Of a stretch of 64,000 bases of DNA, positions 27,601 through 37,180 are shown piece by piece. The position numbers were made by a program, and so were the translations under genes. How positions within the stretch are numbered: position 1 is the stretch's first letter; each line of letters begins with the position of its first letter. The notes beneath the pieces are model-generated. The model saw nothing but the letters and a program-made list of their open reading frames with translations, was not told the DNA's origin and made no database searches. Source of the DNA: Variovorax jilinensis (lineage in GTDB: Bacteria > Pseudomonadota > Gammaproteobacteria > Burkholderiales > Burkholderiaceae_C); the NCBI RefSeq assembly GCF_030316885.1, contig NZ_JASZYQ010000001.1, forward strand, positions 372,001 through 436,000. Direction: 5' to 3'.

Positions 27601-28382
27601 TGGCCGACAGCATCTCCGTGCCCTTCGACGTCAAGCTCATGAACGTGCTCGCCACCCTGGTGTTCGTGCTGTTCGCAGTGATGCTGATGGCCGCGGGTGC
27701 CTGGTGGGTGCTGCGTCAGCCCTTCTTCCCGCTGGCCGGCATCAAGGTCGACGGCGAGGTCACGCACAACAACGCGGTCACGCTGCGCGCCAACGTTGCG
27801 CCGCAGCTGGCCGGCAATTTCTTCACGGTCGATCTCGCGCGGGCGCGCACTGCCTTCGAGTCGGTGCCATGGGTGCGCAAGGCCGTGGTGCGGCGCGAGT
27901 TTCCGAACAAGCTGCGCGCCACGCTGACCGAGCACGTCCCGGTCGCGCACTGGGGCGACGAGGCCGGCTCCAGGCTCATCAACGGCTTCGGCGAGGTCTT
28001 CGAGGCCAATGTGGCCGAGGTCGACGACAGCCTCCCGCGGCTCGACGGCCCGACCGAGCAGGCCGGCCAGGTGCTCGGCATGTACCGCGTGCTGGCGCCG
28101 CTGTTCCAGGCCCACGAGCTGACGATCGAAGAGCTCACGCTGACGAGCCGCGGCAGCTGGCGCGCATTGCTCGACACCGGCGCGCTGATCGAGCTGGGCC
28201 GCGGCCAGAGCGAGGAGGTGGTGGCGCGGACCCAGAACTTCCTGCGCACCGTGGTGCCGGTGGCAGGGCAGTACGGACGCGGCCTCGCGGCCGTGGAGGG
28301 TGCCGACCTGCGGCACAACGAAGGCTATGCGCTGCGCTTGCGCGGCGTCACGACGGTCGTCCCCGACCCGAAGAAAAAGTAG
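27600..28382 (+). CDS. ftsQ: Cell division protein FtsQ
   Basis: 260 residues, bitopic. Membrane helix at about residues 15-38 (LATLVFVLFAVMLMAAGAWWVL), then a POTRA domain (FPLAGIKVDGEVTHNN ... ESVPWVRKAVVRREFPNKL) and the FtsQ beta domain ending GYALRL. Scaffolds FtsL/FtsB and links FtsA-ring assembly to septal synthesis. ftsA follows after 20 bp with AGAGGAA. Confidence 0.95.
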   Translation: MADSISVPFDVKLMNVLATLVFVLFAVMLMAAGAWWVLRQPFFPLAGIKVDGEVTHNNAVTLRANVAPQLAGNFFTVDLARARTAFESVPWVRKAVVRREFPNKLRATLTEHVPVAHWGDEAGSRLINGFGEVFEANVAEVDDSLPRLDGPTEQAGQVLGMYRVLAPLFQAHELTIEELTLTSRGSWRALLDTGALIELGRGQSEEVVARTQNFLRTVVPVAGQYGRGLAAVEGADLRHNEGYALRLRGVTTVVPDPKKK

Positions 28383-28402
28383 AGAGAGCGAAGAGGAACT
28401 TC

Positions 28403-29632
28403 ATGTCCAAAGAGTACAAAGATCTCGTCGTCGGCCTCGACATCGGCACCGCCAAGGTGATGGCGGTGGTGGCCGAGGTGCTGCCCAACGGCGAGCTCAA
28501 GCTGGCCGGCCTGGGCATTGCGCCGAGCAACGGGCTCAAGCGCGGCGTGGTGGTGAACATCGACGCCACGGTGCAGAGCATCCAGCAGGCGCTGCGCGAG
28601 GCCGAGCTGATGGCCGACTGCAAGATCACGCGCGTCTACACCGGCATCACGGGCAGCCACATCCGCGGCATCAATTCGAGCGGCATGGTCGCCGTGAAGG
28701 ACAAGGAAGTCACGCCGGCCGACGTCGCCCGCGTGGTCGAGACCGCGCGCGCCATCAACATCTCCAGCGATCAGCGCCTGCTGCTGGTCGAGCCGCAGGA
28801 ATTCGTGATCGACGGCCAGGACGTCAAGGAGCCGATCGGCATGAGCGGCATGCGGCTCGAGGCGAAGGTGCACATCGTCACCGGCGCCCAGAGCGCGGCC
28901 GAGAACATCATCAAGTGCGTGCGCCGCTGCGGCCTCGAGGTCGACCAGCTGATGCTGAACCCGCTGGCCTCGAGCCTCGCGGTGCTGACCGAGGACGAGC
29001 GCGAACTGGGCGTGGTGCTGGTCGATATCGGCGCCGGCACCACCGACGTCGCGATCTTCACCAACGGCGCGATCCGCCACACGGCCGTGATTCCGATCGC
29101 GGGCGACCTGATCACCAGCGACATCGCGATGGCGCTGCGCACCCCGACCAAGGACGCCGAGGACATCAAGGTCGAGAACGGCTACGCCAAGCAGCTGCTG
29201 GCCGACCCCGACACCCAGGTCGAGGTGCCGGGACTCGGCGACCGCGGCCCGCGCATGCTGAGCAAGCAGGCGCTGGCCGGCGTGATCGAGCCGCGCATCG
29301 AGGAGATCTTCTCGCTCGTGCAGCAGGTGGTGCGCGAGTCGGGCTACGAAGAGGTGCTGTCCTCGGGCGTGGTGCTCACGGGCGGCAGCGCGGTCATGCC
29401 GGGCATGGTCGAACTCGGCGAGGACATCTTCCTGAAGCCCGTGCGGCGCGGCATCCCCAAGTATTCGAGCGCGCTTTCCGACATGGTCGCGCAGCCGCGT
29501 GCGGCCACCGTGATGGGCCTGCTTGAGGAAGCACGCTATGCCCGCCTGCGCGGCTTCAAGGTGGCGCAGAAGAGCGGCTCGGTGAAGACCGCCTTCGGCC
29601 GCTTCAAGGATTTCATCGTGGGGAACTTCTGA
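28403..29632 (+). CDS. ftsA: Cell division protein FtsA
   Basis: 409 residues, actin-fold ATPase tethering FtsZ to the membrane. Nucleotide-binding segments GLDIGTAKV at the start, DIGAGTTDVAIF near residue 208 and GGSAVMPGM near residue 328. The C-terminal SVKTAFGRFKDFIVGNF is the amphipathic membrane-targeting helix. Preceded by an AGAGGAA ribosome site. A 165-bp gap to ftsZ follows. Confidence 0.97.
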   Translation: MSKEYKDLVVGLDIGTAKVMAVVAEVLPNGELKLAGLGIAPSNGLKRGVVVNIDATVQSIQQALREAELMADCKITRVYTGITGSHIRGINSSGMVAVKDKEVTPADVARVVETARAINISSDQRLLLVEPQEFVIDGQDVKEPIGMSGMRLEAKVHIVTGAQSAAENIIKCVRRCGLEVDQLMLNPLASSLAVLTEDERELGVVLVDIGAGTTDVAIFTNGAIRHTAVIPIAGDLITSDIAMALRTPTKDAEDIKVENGYAKQLLADPDTQVEVPGLGDRGPRMLSKQALAGVIEPRIEEIFSLVQQVVRESGYEEVLSSGVVLTGGSAVMPGMVELGEDIFLKPVRRGIPKYSSALSDMVAQPRAATVMGLLEEARYARLRGFKVAQKSGSVKTAFGRFKDFIVGNF

Positions 29633-29797
29633 TCATGACCGTCCACCGACTCTGGCTGGCGCGCGGCAGTCCCCCGCTGCATTTCAACGAGCGATGGCGG
29701 CGCACCGGTCCACCTGTTCGCACGTCTTCGCGTTAGTCAGTCCACACACAAAAAACATTCGTCAACTTAGGCAACTGCAATTCAAGGAGTCAGAGAA

Positions 29798-31000
29798 ATG
29801 GCCATCGAAATGATCGAGATCGAAGAGTTCAACCAGGGCACCCAGATCAAGGTGATCGGCGTCGGCGGCGGCGGCGGCAATGCGGTCGCCCACATGATGG
29901 AGCGCGGCGTGCAGGGCGTTCAGTTCGTCTGCGCCAACACGGATGCGCAAGCGCTGTCGCGCAGCAACGCGCACAAGACCATCCAGCTCGGCACCAACGG
30001 CCTGGGCGCCGGCAGCAAGCCCGAGAAGGGCCGCGATGCGGCCGAAGCCGCGATCGACGACATCCGCGAATCGATCGCCGGCGCGCACATGCTGTTCATC
30101 ACCGCCGGCATGGGCGGCGGCACCGGTACCGGCGCGGCACCCGTCATCGCGCGCGTCGCGAAGGAGATGGGCATCCTGACCGTGGGCGTCGTGACCAAGC
30201 CCTTCGACTGGGAAGGCGGCCGTCGCATGACGAATGCCGATGCCGGCCTGGCCGAGCTCGAGGCGAACGTCGATTCGCTGATCGTGGTGCTCAACGAGAA
30301 GCTGCTCGACGTCCTCGGCGAGGACGTGACGCAGGACGAGGCCTTCGCCCATGCCAACGACGTGCTCAAGAACGCGGTCGGCGGCATCTCGGAGATCATC
30401 AACGAGTACGGCGGCGTCAACGTCGACTTCGAGGACGTGCGCACCGTGATGGGCGAACCCGGCAAGGCCATGATGGGCACCGCCGCGGCCAGCGGCCCGG
30501 ACCGCGCCCGCATCGCGGCCGAGCAGGCGGTGGCCTGCCCGCTGCTCGAAGGCATCGACCTGTCGGGTGCCAAGGGCGTGCTGGTGCTGGTCACGGCATC
30601 GAAGTCGTCGCTCAAGCTCAGCGAATCGAAGCTCGCGATGAACACCATCCGCGCCTATGCCTCGCCCGATGCGCACGTGATCTACGGCGCTGCCTACGAC
30701 GACGCGCTCGGCGACGAGATGCGCGTCACCGTGGTCGCGACCGGTCTGTCGCGCCAGGACGCACGCCGCCAGGCGCCGACGCTCGAAGTCATCCGCACCG
30801 GCACCGACAACATCGCGTTCACGGTCCCGACCCTCGGCGGCAACGGCCATGCGAGCGGCCAGCCGAACTACGACGGCATGGCAGTGCCCAGCGTCTGGCG
30901 CACCAACCGCACGATGGCCGCGGCCAAGGTCGATGCGCTGTCGTCGGGGGGCATGGACGATTTCGAGATCCCCGCGTTTCTCCGCCGGCAGGCCGACTAA
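29798..31000 (+). CDS. ftsZ: Cell division GTPase FtsZ
   Basis: 400 residues, tubulin homologue forming the Z ring. GTP-binding GGGTGTG near residue 107, NADIVxxF-like catalytic T7 loop region in [10 protein letters not shown], and the C-terminal conserved peptide [14 protein letters not shown] that binds FtsA and other tethers. AAGGAG lies 10 nt before ATG 29798. The 165-bp upstream gap (29633-29797) is AT-richer near its end and may hold a promoter, but no convincing pair of hexamers was found. Confidence 0.98.
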   Translation: MAIEMIEIEEFNQGTQIKVIGVGGGGGNAVAHMMERGVQGVQFVCANTDAQALSRSNAHKTIQLGTNGLGAGSKPEKGRDAAEAAIDDIRESIAGAHMLFITAGMGGGTGTGAAPVIARVAKEMGILTVGVVTKPFDWEGGRRMTNADAGLAELEANVDSLIVVLNEKLLDVLGEDVTQDEAFAHANDVLKNAVGGISEIINEYGGVNVDFEDVRTVMGEPGKAMMGTAAASGPDRARIAAEQAVACPLLEGIDLSGAKGVLVLVTASKSSLKLSESKLAMNTIRAYASPDAHVIYGAAYDDALGDEMRVTVVATGLSRQDARRQAPTLEVIRTGTDNIAFTVPTLGGNGHASGQPNYDGMAVPSVWRTNRTMAAAKVDALSSGGMDDFEIPAFLRRQAD

Positions 31001-31066
31001 GGCTGCGCGGGTGGCGGCTATCGGGGACATAGCGAGGCGCGCCGCGCGCGGTGCGCAGGGCGCCTC

Positions 31067-31072
31067 TAAAAT
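31067..31072 (+). promoter_or_regulatory. Candidate -10 (TAAAAT) of lpxC
   Basis: TAAAAT 7 nt before GTG 31080. The arrangement matches other gene heads here and argues that GTG 31080, not ATG 31071 inside the hexamer region, is the lpxC start. Confidence 0.5.
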
Positions 31073-31079
31073 GCCCTCC

Positions 31080-32003
31080 GTGCTGTCCCAACGTACCCTC
31101 AAGTCGATCACCCGCGCCGTTGGCGTGGGGCTTCACAGCGGGCAGCGGGTCGAGCTCACGCTGCGGCCGGCGCCGGTGGATCACGGCATCGTGTTCCGCC
31201 GCGTCGACCTGCCCGAGCCGGTCTCGATCGCGATGACGGCCGAGTCGGTCACCGACACGCGGCTGGCGTCGACGGTCTCGTCGGGCGGGGCCAAGGTGCA
31301 GACGGTCGAGCACCTGATGTCGGCCTGCGCCGGCCTGGGCATCGACAACCTGCAGATCGACATCACGGCCGACGAGGTGCCGATCCTCGACGGTTCCGCT
31401 TCCTCCTTCGTCTTCCTGCTTCAGAGTGCGGGCATTGCACAGCAGGCCGCGCCGCGTCGCTTCATCCGCGTGACGCAGCCGGTCGAGGTGCGGGAAGGCG
31501 AGGGCGCCGACGCCAAGTGGGCGCGGCTCGATCCGTACCACGGCTTCAAGCTCAGCTTCGAGATCGACTTCGATCACCGCGTGGTCAATTCGACCGGCCA
31601 GCGCGTCGAGTTCGATCTGGGCAGCGGCTCCTACAGCCGCGACATCGCGCGCGCGCGCACCTTCGGCTTCACGAAGGAGGTCGAGTACATGCGCTCCAAG
31701 GGCCTGGCGCTCGGCGGCGGGCTCGACAACGCGATCGTGATGGACGACACCAAGGTGCTCAATGCCGGCGGCCTGCGCTACGACGACGAGTTCGTGAAGC
31801 ACAAGATCCTCGACGCCATGGGTGACCTTTACGTGATCGGCCGGCCGCTGCTGGCGGCCTACAGCGCCTTCCGCTCGGGCCACGCGCTGAACAACAAGCT
31901 GCTGCGCGAACTGCTGGCGCATCCCGATGCCTACGAGGTCGTGACCTTCGACGACGAGAAGCGGGCCCCCGCCGGCTTCGCCGAGGTCGCGCGCGCCTGG
32001 TAG
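31080..32003 (+). CDS. lpxC: UDP-3-O-acyl-N-acetylglucosamine deacetylase
   Basis: 307 residues. Zinc amidase of the first committed step of lipid A synthesis. [18 protein letters not shown] is the canonical start; zinc ligands lie in [10 protein letters not shown] and [10 protein letters not shown], and [14 protein letters not shown] and RARTFGF are family segments. Start set at GTG 31080 from homologue length and the TAAAAT spacing; ATG 31071 would add three residues. Last of the dcw-linked genes. Confidence 0.95.
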   Translation: MLSQRTLKSITRAVGVGLHSGQRVELTLRPAPVDHGIVFRRVDLPEPVSIAMTAESVTDTRLASTVSSGGAKVQTVEHLMSACAGLGIDNLQIDITADEVPILDGSASSFVFLLQSAGIAQQAAPRRFIRVTQPVEVREGEGADAKWARLDPYHGFKLSFEIDFDHRVVNSTGQRVEFDLGSGSYSRDIARARTFGFTKEVEYMRSKGLALGGGLDNAIVMDDTKVLNAGGLRYDDEFVKHKILDAMGDLYVIGRPLLAAYSAFRSGHALNNKLLRELLAHPDAYEVVTFDDEKRAPAGFAEVARAW

Positions 32004-32019
32004 GCCGCGCCGCTGCCGC

Positions 32020-32196
32020 ATGCTGCTGTTCCGCTGGGCCATCCTGCTGCTGCTGCTGGTGGCCGGCGTCTCCTTTGCCTTCTACGTCGGCACCGGCCAG
32101 GTCAGGTACCGGCGATTCGGCTGGATCGTGCTCAAGTGGACCCTGCTGGCGGCCGTCGGCTTCTTCGCCGTGCTGATCGCCGAGCGGGCGTTCTAG
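32020..32196 (+). CDS. Small two-helix membrane protein, unknown function
   Basis: 58 residues starting MLLFRWAILLLLLVAGVSF. Two hydrophobic segments at about residues 5-23 and 37-53 flank a short basic cytoplasmic or periplasmic loop (QVRYRRFG). It starts 16 bp after the lpxC stop on the same strand and shows the strand's codon use (third positions nearly all G/C). No known family is recognised; position suggests cotranscription with lpxC. Confidence 0.7.
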   Translation: MLLFRWAILLLLLVAGVSFAFYVGTGQVRYRRFGWIVLKWTLLAAVGFFAVLIAERAF

Positions 32197-32227
32197 CCGC
32201 CCGCGTTCCCGAGTCGCGGCAAGGCCG

Positions 32228-32776
32228 CTACCTCGACCGCCCGTCCCGATAGCGCCCGGTCGTGCTCTGTCCCAGCACCGCTGCCTGACCCACGCGCGCC
32301 AGCGAAGCGCCCACGTGGGCGTGCGTGATCGCGATGCCGAGCGCGTCGGCCGCATCGCTGCCCGGCAGGCCGGGCAGCCGCAGCAGGCGCTTGACCATCT
32401 CCTGCACCTGCGCCTTGGCGGCTCGGCCATGGCCGGCCACGGCCTGCTTCATCTGCAGCGCCGTGTATTCCGAGACCGCGAGGTCGCGGGTCACGAGTGC
32501 CGTCAGGCAGGCGCCGCGCGCCTGTCCCAGCAGCAGCGTGGACTGCGGGTTGACGTTGACGAAGATGATCTCGACCGCGGCGGCGTCGGGCTGGTAGCGC
32601 GCGGCCAGTTCGCCGATGCCGTCGAACAGCACGCGCAGGCGCTTCGGCAGTTCGCCGGTGCCGAGGTGGCGGGTACTGATGGTGCCGCTCGCGACGTAGT
32701 CGAGCGCATGGCCATGGACGTCGATCACGCCGAAGCCGGTGGTCTGCAGACCGGGGTCGATGCCGAGGATGCGCAT
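32228..32776 (-). CDS. ruvC: Holliday junction resolvase RuvC
   Basis: 182 residues. Dimeric endonuclease that cuts Holliday junctions bound by RuvAB. Starts [17 protein letters not shown], with the first catalytic Asp at residue 7; [20 protein letters not shown] carries the second acidic residue, and [13 protein letters not shown] the last two Asp. Start at 32776 fixed by the conserved N-terminus. ruvA and ruvB are not adjacent; the gene is last in a minus-strand run. Confidence 0.96.
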   Translation of the reverse strand: MRILGIDPGLQTTGFGVIDVHGHALDYVASGTISTRHLGTGELPKRLRVLFDGIGELAARYQPDAAAVEIIFVNVNPQSTLLLGQARGACLTALVTRDLAVSEYTALQMKQAVAGHGRAAKAQVQEMVKRLLRLPGLPGSDAADALGIAITHAHVGASLARVGQAAVLGQSTTGRYRDGRSR

Positions 32777-32792
32777 GCGTGTGCGTCGCGGT

Positions 32793-33860
32793 TCAGGCGT
32801 CGAAGTACCAGCGCACCGAATGGAAGAACACGGGCGCCGCGAAGCACAGCGCGTCGACCCGGTCGAGCAGTCCGTTGGCACCGGTCACGCCGATGCCGCG
32901 CCGGCCCCAGTTGGGGATGCCGCGATCGCGCTTGAGCGCCTTCATCACGAGATGGCCCATGGAGCCCGCCACGCAGGCGATCAGCGACACCGCGAGCGCC
33001 TGGCCGAATCGGAACGGCGTGATGAACGACAGCAGCGCGCCCACCACGCTGGCGATCGCCATGCCCAGCGCCCAGCTGGTCCAGTTGAAGCTGCGGCTCA
33101 CGTTGGGCGCGAATGGCGGCTGCAGGAAGAGGCGTCGCCGCAGCGCGGCCAGGAACCCCGGCGCCACCGTGAGCTCGCTCTCGCCCAGTGCGTTGGGCAT
33201 GGCGCTGCGGCGCGACACCAGGTGCTGCACCAGCATGCAGGTCTGGACCACGAACACGAGAAAGAAGACCAGGAAGGCGCTCTTTCCCTCGTAGCCCGGG
33301 AAGCTCAGCAGCAGCAGCGCCGGCACGTGACTCATGCCGTAGACGCAGACCATGATGCCCCACTGCAGCTTGGCGTTGCGCTCGAGGAAATGGCTCGGAT
33401 CGTCGGCCAGCGCGCTGACCACCGGGATCGCCAGGAACACGTAGACCGGGATGAACACGGTGAACAGGTCGAAGCGCGCGGTCGCCACCAGCCAGAACTG
33501 GATCGGCAGCACGACGAAGAAGGCCAGGATCAGGCTGCGGTGGTCGCCGCGGCGGGTCGGCGACAGCGTGATGAACTCGCGCAGCGCGAAGAACGAGATC
33601 AGCGCGAACAGCAGCGTCGCCACCTTCTCGCCGAGCGCCCAGCCGACCCAGAACACCAGCACCATGACCCAGGTGGTGCGCAGCAGCGTGCGGAAATGAT
33701 GCAGCTCGCGCTGCCAGATCTCGTCGTGGACCGGGTTGCGGCGTTCCCGGAAGCTCAGCATGAAGATCGCCGTGCTGGCGATCACGAGCAGGCCGAAGAC
33801 GATCAGCAACAGGGCTGCGACCTGGTGCGTCGGCGACAGGTCGCGCAGGTAGTGGTTCAT
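32793..33860 (-). CDS. CdsA-family phosphatidate cytidylyltransferase, divergent signature
   Basis: 355 residues, about eight membrane helices. CdsA makes CDP-diacylglycerol from phosphatidate and CTP. The C-terminal block near residues 305-340 ([14 protein letters not shown] ... [12 protein letters not shown]) aligns with the family signature but differs: KD is RD and the HGG step reads ANG. DRVDAL, which supplies metal-binding Asp residues, is kept. A long hydrophilic loop of about residues 215-255 is present. It directly abuts a PlsC-like acyltransferase gene, so the pair may form a second phospholipid route; a housekeeping cdsA is expected elsewhere. Confidence 0.85.
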   Translation of the reverse strand: MNHYLRDLSPTHQVAALLLIVFGLLVIASTAIFMLSFRERRNPVHDEIWQRELHHFRTLLRTTWVMVLVFWVGWALGEKVATLLFALISFFALREFITLSPTRRGDHRSLILAFFVVLPIQFWLVATARFDLFTVFIPVYVFLAIPVVSALADDPSHFLERNAKLQWGIMVCVYGMSHVPALLLLSFPGYEGKSAFLVFFLVFVVQTCMLVQHLVSRRSAMPNALGESELTVAPGFLAALRRRLFLQPPFAPNVSRSFNWTSWALGMAIASVVGALLSFITPFRFGQALAVSLIACVAGSMGHLVMKALKRDRGIPNWGRRGIGVTGANGLLDRVDALCFAAPVFFHSVRWYFDA

Positions 33861-34685
33861 CTAGACATCCCGCAGCGCCACCACGGCAGCGCGCGCGCGC
33901 TCGAGAAAGGGCCGGCGCTCCTCGCCGTCCTCGAGCCGGATCGGCGCGCCGAAGGTGACCGAACAGAGGATCGGCACCGGCACCACTTCGCCCTTGGGCA
34001 TCACGCGCTGCACGTTGTCGATCCAGGCCGGCACCAGCACCGCCTCGGGAAACAGCTGGGCCAGCGTGTAGAGGCCCGACTTGAACTTCTGGGGCTCGCC
34101 GGTGTGGCCGCGCGTGCCCTCGGGAAAGATGATGATCGAATCGCCGCTCTTCAGCGCGGCGATCAATGGCTGCAGCGGTGCCAGCGCGTCCTCGCTGCCG
34201 GGCGCCGGCATCGGCGGCGCGGACTCCGGCAAGGGCTCGGGTGCCGCGAGCGGAATCTCGAACTGGGCGCCGGCCGGCGCCGCGACTTCAAGGGGCGCTG
34301 CATTGGGAGACGCTGCGTCAGGCGCCGGTGCATCGTCGAACGAAGGATCGATGCGTTCGACCGGGGCGGGCTCGGGCGGCGCCGGCGGCACCACCGGCGC
34401 GCCGCCGCCACGCTCGACGTAGATGGCGTTGAAGACCTCGGTCGTGATCCAGCGCTTGAGCGGCGTGTTGGCCCAGTAGTCGCGCGCCGCGATCGGCCGC
34501 GTGATCGAGCGCAGCTCCTCGGGCAGCGCGGCCCAGATCATCACCAGGTCGAGGTGGCTCTGGTGATTGGCGAAGTAGATGCGCTGCTCGGCCTTGGGCG
34601 GGCAGCCCCACCATCGCGCCTGGGCGCCGGTGAGAAGCCGGATCAGGGTCAGCATCCCCCATCCCGTGAACTTGGCAAGCAGCAT
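33861..34685 (-). CDS. PlsC-like 1-acylglycerol-3-phosphate acyltransferase with Pro/Ala-rich insertion
   Basis: 274 residues. Motif I NHQSHLD at residues 40-46 (catalytic His-x4-Asp), motif II near ITTEVFNAIYVERGGG, motif III FPEGTRG near residue 187 and motif IV VPAWIDN. Between motifs II and III lies an insert of about residues 94-167, rich in Pro, Ala and Glu, not found in ordinary PlsC proteins of about 240 residues. It would acylate lysophosphatidate or a similar lysolipid at the inner membrane. Its stop touches the start of the CdsA-like gene, indicating one transcript. Confidence 0.85.
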   Translation of the reverse strand: MLLAKFTGWGMLTLIRLLTGAQARWWGCPPKAEQRIYFANHQSHLDLVMIWAALPEELRSITRPIAARDYWANTPLKRWITTEVFNAIYVERGGGAPVVPPAPPEPAPVERIDPSFDDAPAPDAASPNAAPLEVAAPAGAQFEIPLAAPEPLPESAPPMPAPGSEDALAPLQPLIAALKSGDSIIIFPEGTRGHTGEPQKFKSGLYTLAQLFPEAVLVPAWIDNVQRVMPKGEVVPVPILCSVTFGAPIRLEDGEERRPFLERARAAVVALRDV

Positions 34686-34714
34686 GGTCCGATGATAGGG
34701 CCGCGTGCAGCCGG

Positions 34715-35464
34715 TCAGGGCAGCTCGGCCGCGGGCATGCGGGCCGCGATGGTGGCCGTGCGGCTCGCGAGATACGAGGAGCCCTGACGCCGCTCGAAGA
34801 ACTTCGGGCTCGGCAGCATCACGGCCAGCCGTGCAGCCTCGCCCGCGCCGAGCTTCGCGGCGGGCTTCCTGAAGTAGTGCTGCGCCGCGGCCTCGGCGCC
34901 GAAGATGCCTTCGCCCCATTCAACGTTGTTGAGGTAGATCTCGAGGATCCGCTCCTTGTCGAGCAGCAGTTCCAGCGCGGTCGCGAGCACGAGCTCCTGG
35001 CCCTTGCGCAGCAGCGTGCGTTCACCCGACAGCAGCAGGTTCTTGGCCAGCTGCTGGGTGATGGTCGAGCCGCCGCGCAGTGGCGCCGGACGTGGCTCCT
35101 TGCCGCGCGCACGCATCTGTGCGGCACGCTTGGCGGCGATCTCCTCGGCGCGGGCATTGCGCTGGCGCGCGCGCTCGATCGCCTCCCACTCGACGCCCTG
35201 GTGATAGATGAACTCGCTGTCCTCGCTCGCGATCACGGCGCGCTTCAGGCTGTCGGCGATCTGGCCGTAGGGCACCCACTGCTGGCGCCAGTCGCGCTCG
35301 CCGTTGCTGCGCCCATGCATGGCGATCTGCCAGGCCTCGGAGCGCTGGAAGGCCGTGGACTGCGGATCGATCGCGGCCATGGCGGCGATGCGCACGATGA
35401 AGAAGAGCTGCAGCGCAAAGGCCGCGATCAGGACGCAGCCGATCCAGCGCAGCAGCGGTCTCAC
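34715..35464 (-). CDS. mtgA: Monofunctional biosynthetic peptidoglycan transglycosylase
   Basis: 249 residues, GT51 family, one N-terminal membrane helix (about residues 5-25). Polymerises lipid II glycan chains. Catalytic Glu in ASEDSEFIYHQGVEW near residue 77, GGSTITQQLAKNLLL near 130, ELLLDKERILEIYLNNVEWG near 160. A charged insert of about 30 residues (RARQRNARAEEIAAKRAAQ) separates the first two motifs. GTG 35464 overlaps the aroE stop by GTGA. Confidence 0.93.
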   Translation of the reverse strand: MRPLLRWIGCVLIAAFALQLFFIVRIAAMAAIDPQSTAFQRSEAWQIAMHGRSNGERDWRQQWVPYGQIADSLKRAVIASEDSEFIYHQGVEWEAIERARQRNARAEEIAAKRAAQMRARGKEPRPAPLRGGSTITQQLAKNLLLSGERTLLRKGQELVLATALELLLDKERILEIYLNNVEWGEGIFGAEAAAQHYFRKPAAKLGAGEAARLAVMLPSPKFFERRQGSSYLASRTATIAARMPAAELP

Positions 35465-36309
35465 CGGGCCTCGACCAGCGCGCGCAGCTCGGCCAGCACC
35501 GGCGCGGTCGGCGGCCGCACGCCGCGCCAGGTCTCGAAGGCCTCGGCCGCCTGCTCGACCAGCATGCCGAGGCCGTCGCGCGGCACCGCGCCATGGTTGC
35601 GGGCCCAGTCCATGAAGCCGGCCGCTGCCGGGCCGTACATCATGTCGACCGCCAGCGCGCCGGGCTCGAGCACCCGGGCCGCCACCGGCACCTCGCCGCC
35701 GCCGAGGCTGGAGGCGGTCGCGTTCACCAGGATGTCGAAGGTGCCGGGCACGCCATCGAGCGGCTGCGCCTCGAGTTCGACCTGGTGCGCCAGCGCGAGC
35801 GCCGCGTGGCGCTGCACCAGCGCGATCGCCTTGGCGAGCGTGCGGTTGGCCACGACGACGCGGCGGGGGCCGGCCTCGAGCAGCGGACCCAGCACGCCGG
35901 CCGCACCGCCGCCGGCACCCAGCAGCAGCAGTTCGCTGCCGGCGATCTCCACGCCCGCATGGACCCGGATGTCGTTGACCAGGCCGATGCCGTCGCTGTT
36001 GTCGCCGTGCACGCCGTCGTCGCGGAAGCTCAGCACGTTGACCGCCCGGGCCAGCGCGGCGCGCGGCGTCAGGTTCTGCTGCGCCAGCGCCGCCGCCTCG
36101 AACTTGAAGGGCACCGTGACGTTGCAGCCGCGCGCCGTGCCAGCGGGGTCGGCACGAAAGGCCGCTACCGCGCCCGCGAAATCGTCGAGCGGCGCCAGCC
36201 GGCGGCCGTACTGCAGCGCCTGGCCGGTGAGTTCGGCGAAGCGGGCGTGGATCCACGGCGAGCGGCTGTGCTCGACCGGATGGCCCATCACGCAATACAG
36301 GTCGGTCAT
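35461..36309 (-). CDS. aroE: Shikimate dehydrogenase (NADP+)
   Basis: 282 residues. Reduces 3-dehydroshikimate in the aromatic pathway. Shikimate-binding EHSRSPWIHARFAE and NVTVPFK (catalytic Lys), NDGIG-like GDNSDGIGLVNDI, Rossmann LLGAGGGAAGV and NRT motif (VVANRTLAKA) for NADP. Start at 36309 gives the usual MTDLYCVMGHPVEHSRSP. Located in the envelope-gene run between the TonB-domain protein and mtgA. Confidence 0.96.
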   Translation of the reverse strand: MTDLYCVMGHPVEHSRSPWIHARFAELTGQALQYGRRLAPLDDFAGAVAAFRADPAGTARGCNVTVPFKFEAAALAQQNLTPRAALARAVNVLSFRDDGVHGDNSDGIGLVNDIRVHAGVEIAGSELLLLGAGGGAAGVLGPLLEAGPRRVVVANRTLAKAIALVQRHAALALAHQVELEAQPLDGVPGTFDILVNATASSLGGGEVPVAARVLEPGALAVDMMYGPAAAGFMDWARNHGAVPRDGLGMLVEQAAEAFETWRGVRPPTAPVLAELRALVEAR

Positions 36310-36319
36310 CGCAAAGCAC

Positions 36320-37180
36320 TCATGGCCTGGACGACGACAGCTGGGTCTCCAGCGTCTCGTCACGGGTGAACTTGAAGCGCGAGGGCAGCACGATCTGGTC
36401 GGTCTGCCTGCGCATGGCATCGGTGAACTTGCCGAAGCCGCCGATGCTGCGCACGATCGCCTGCGCGCGGCGGTCGAGCGTGCGGTCGCCGGAGCTCTCG
36501 ACGATGTCGGTCGCGATGATGCTGCCGTCGTGGTTGATCGTGACCATCATGGTGAGCTCGCCGTAAAGCTTCTTGCCGGCCGCCTCGGGGAAATTCTCGG
36601 TGCCGCGGGCCTCGATCCTGCGCCGCAGCGCGTCGACGTACGCCGCATAGGCCGCCTCGCGCGTGGCGGGGCTGATGTAGCGCTTCTTGGGGCGCGCGTT
36701 CTCCTCGTTCACGCGGCGTTCGATTTCCGCCAGCAGTTCGACCAGCTGGCGGCGCTTTTCTTCGCGCGCCACGGTTTCGCTGGGATTGCCCTGGTTGCGC
36801 GGGTCGGGCACCGGCATGTTCGCGAGCTGCTTCTTGATCTGGGCCAGCAGCAGCATCTGCTGCTGCTGCATGGCCTCGACCTGGCGCTGCGCCTCGTCCA
36901 TCGAATCGCCGACGGCGCTGAACGTGGAAGGCGGCAGCGGGCTCGTGGCGCGACCGCGCTCGAGGTCGCCGCCGCCGGCGAGCGAGGCCTGAGCGATCGC
37001 CTTTGCCTTGTCGGGCCGTTCGTTGGTCTTGGCGTTGACCAGGATCACCTCGAGCGGCGTTTCCTGGAACACCCGGTTGAAGGATTCGGGATCGACGAAG
37101 CGGACCGCCAGCAAGGCCGCGTGCGCGACCACCGAGAGGGCGAGCGCGATCTGCAGCGTGCTGAGGTCGCGCAGGTTCAT
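36320..37180 (-). CDS. TonB C-terminal domain protein
   Basis: 286 residues. One membrane helix at about residues 10-30 (ALALSVVAHAALLAVRF), a Gln/Glu-rich helical middle with QRQVEAMQQQQMLLLAQIKKQL, and a TonB-like C-terminal domain at about 190-286 (FPEAAGKKLYGELTMMVTINHDGS ... IVESSGDRTLDRRA). Lacks the long Pro-rich spacer of classical TonB, and no exbB/exbD lie near. It overlaps the ribonuclease gene by 4 bp. Could transmit energy to an outer-membrane receptor or be a TolA/TonB-type envelope protein; which is not decidable. Confidence 0.85.
   Translation of the reverse strand: MNLRDLSTLQIALALSVVAHAALLAVRFVDPESFNRVFQETPLEVILVNAKTNERPDKAKAIAQASLAGGGDLERGRATSPLPPSTFSAVGDSMDEAQRQVEAMQQQQMLLLAQIKKQLANMPVPDPRNQGNPSETVAREEKRRQLVELLAEIERRVNEENARPKKRYISPATREAAYAAYVDALRRRIEARGTENFPEAAGKKLYGELTMMVTINHDGSIIATDIVESSGDRTLDRRAQAIVRSIGGFGKFTDAMRRQTDQIVLPSRFKFTRDETLETQLSSSRP

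Noticed and set aside
32739..34787. 682-codon plus-strand open frame, Arg/His/Gln-rich
   Set aside because: Antisense to the CdsA- and PlsC-like genes, which show real membrane helices and motifs.
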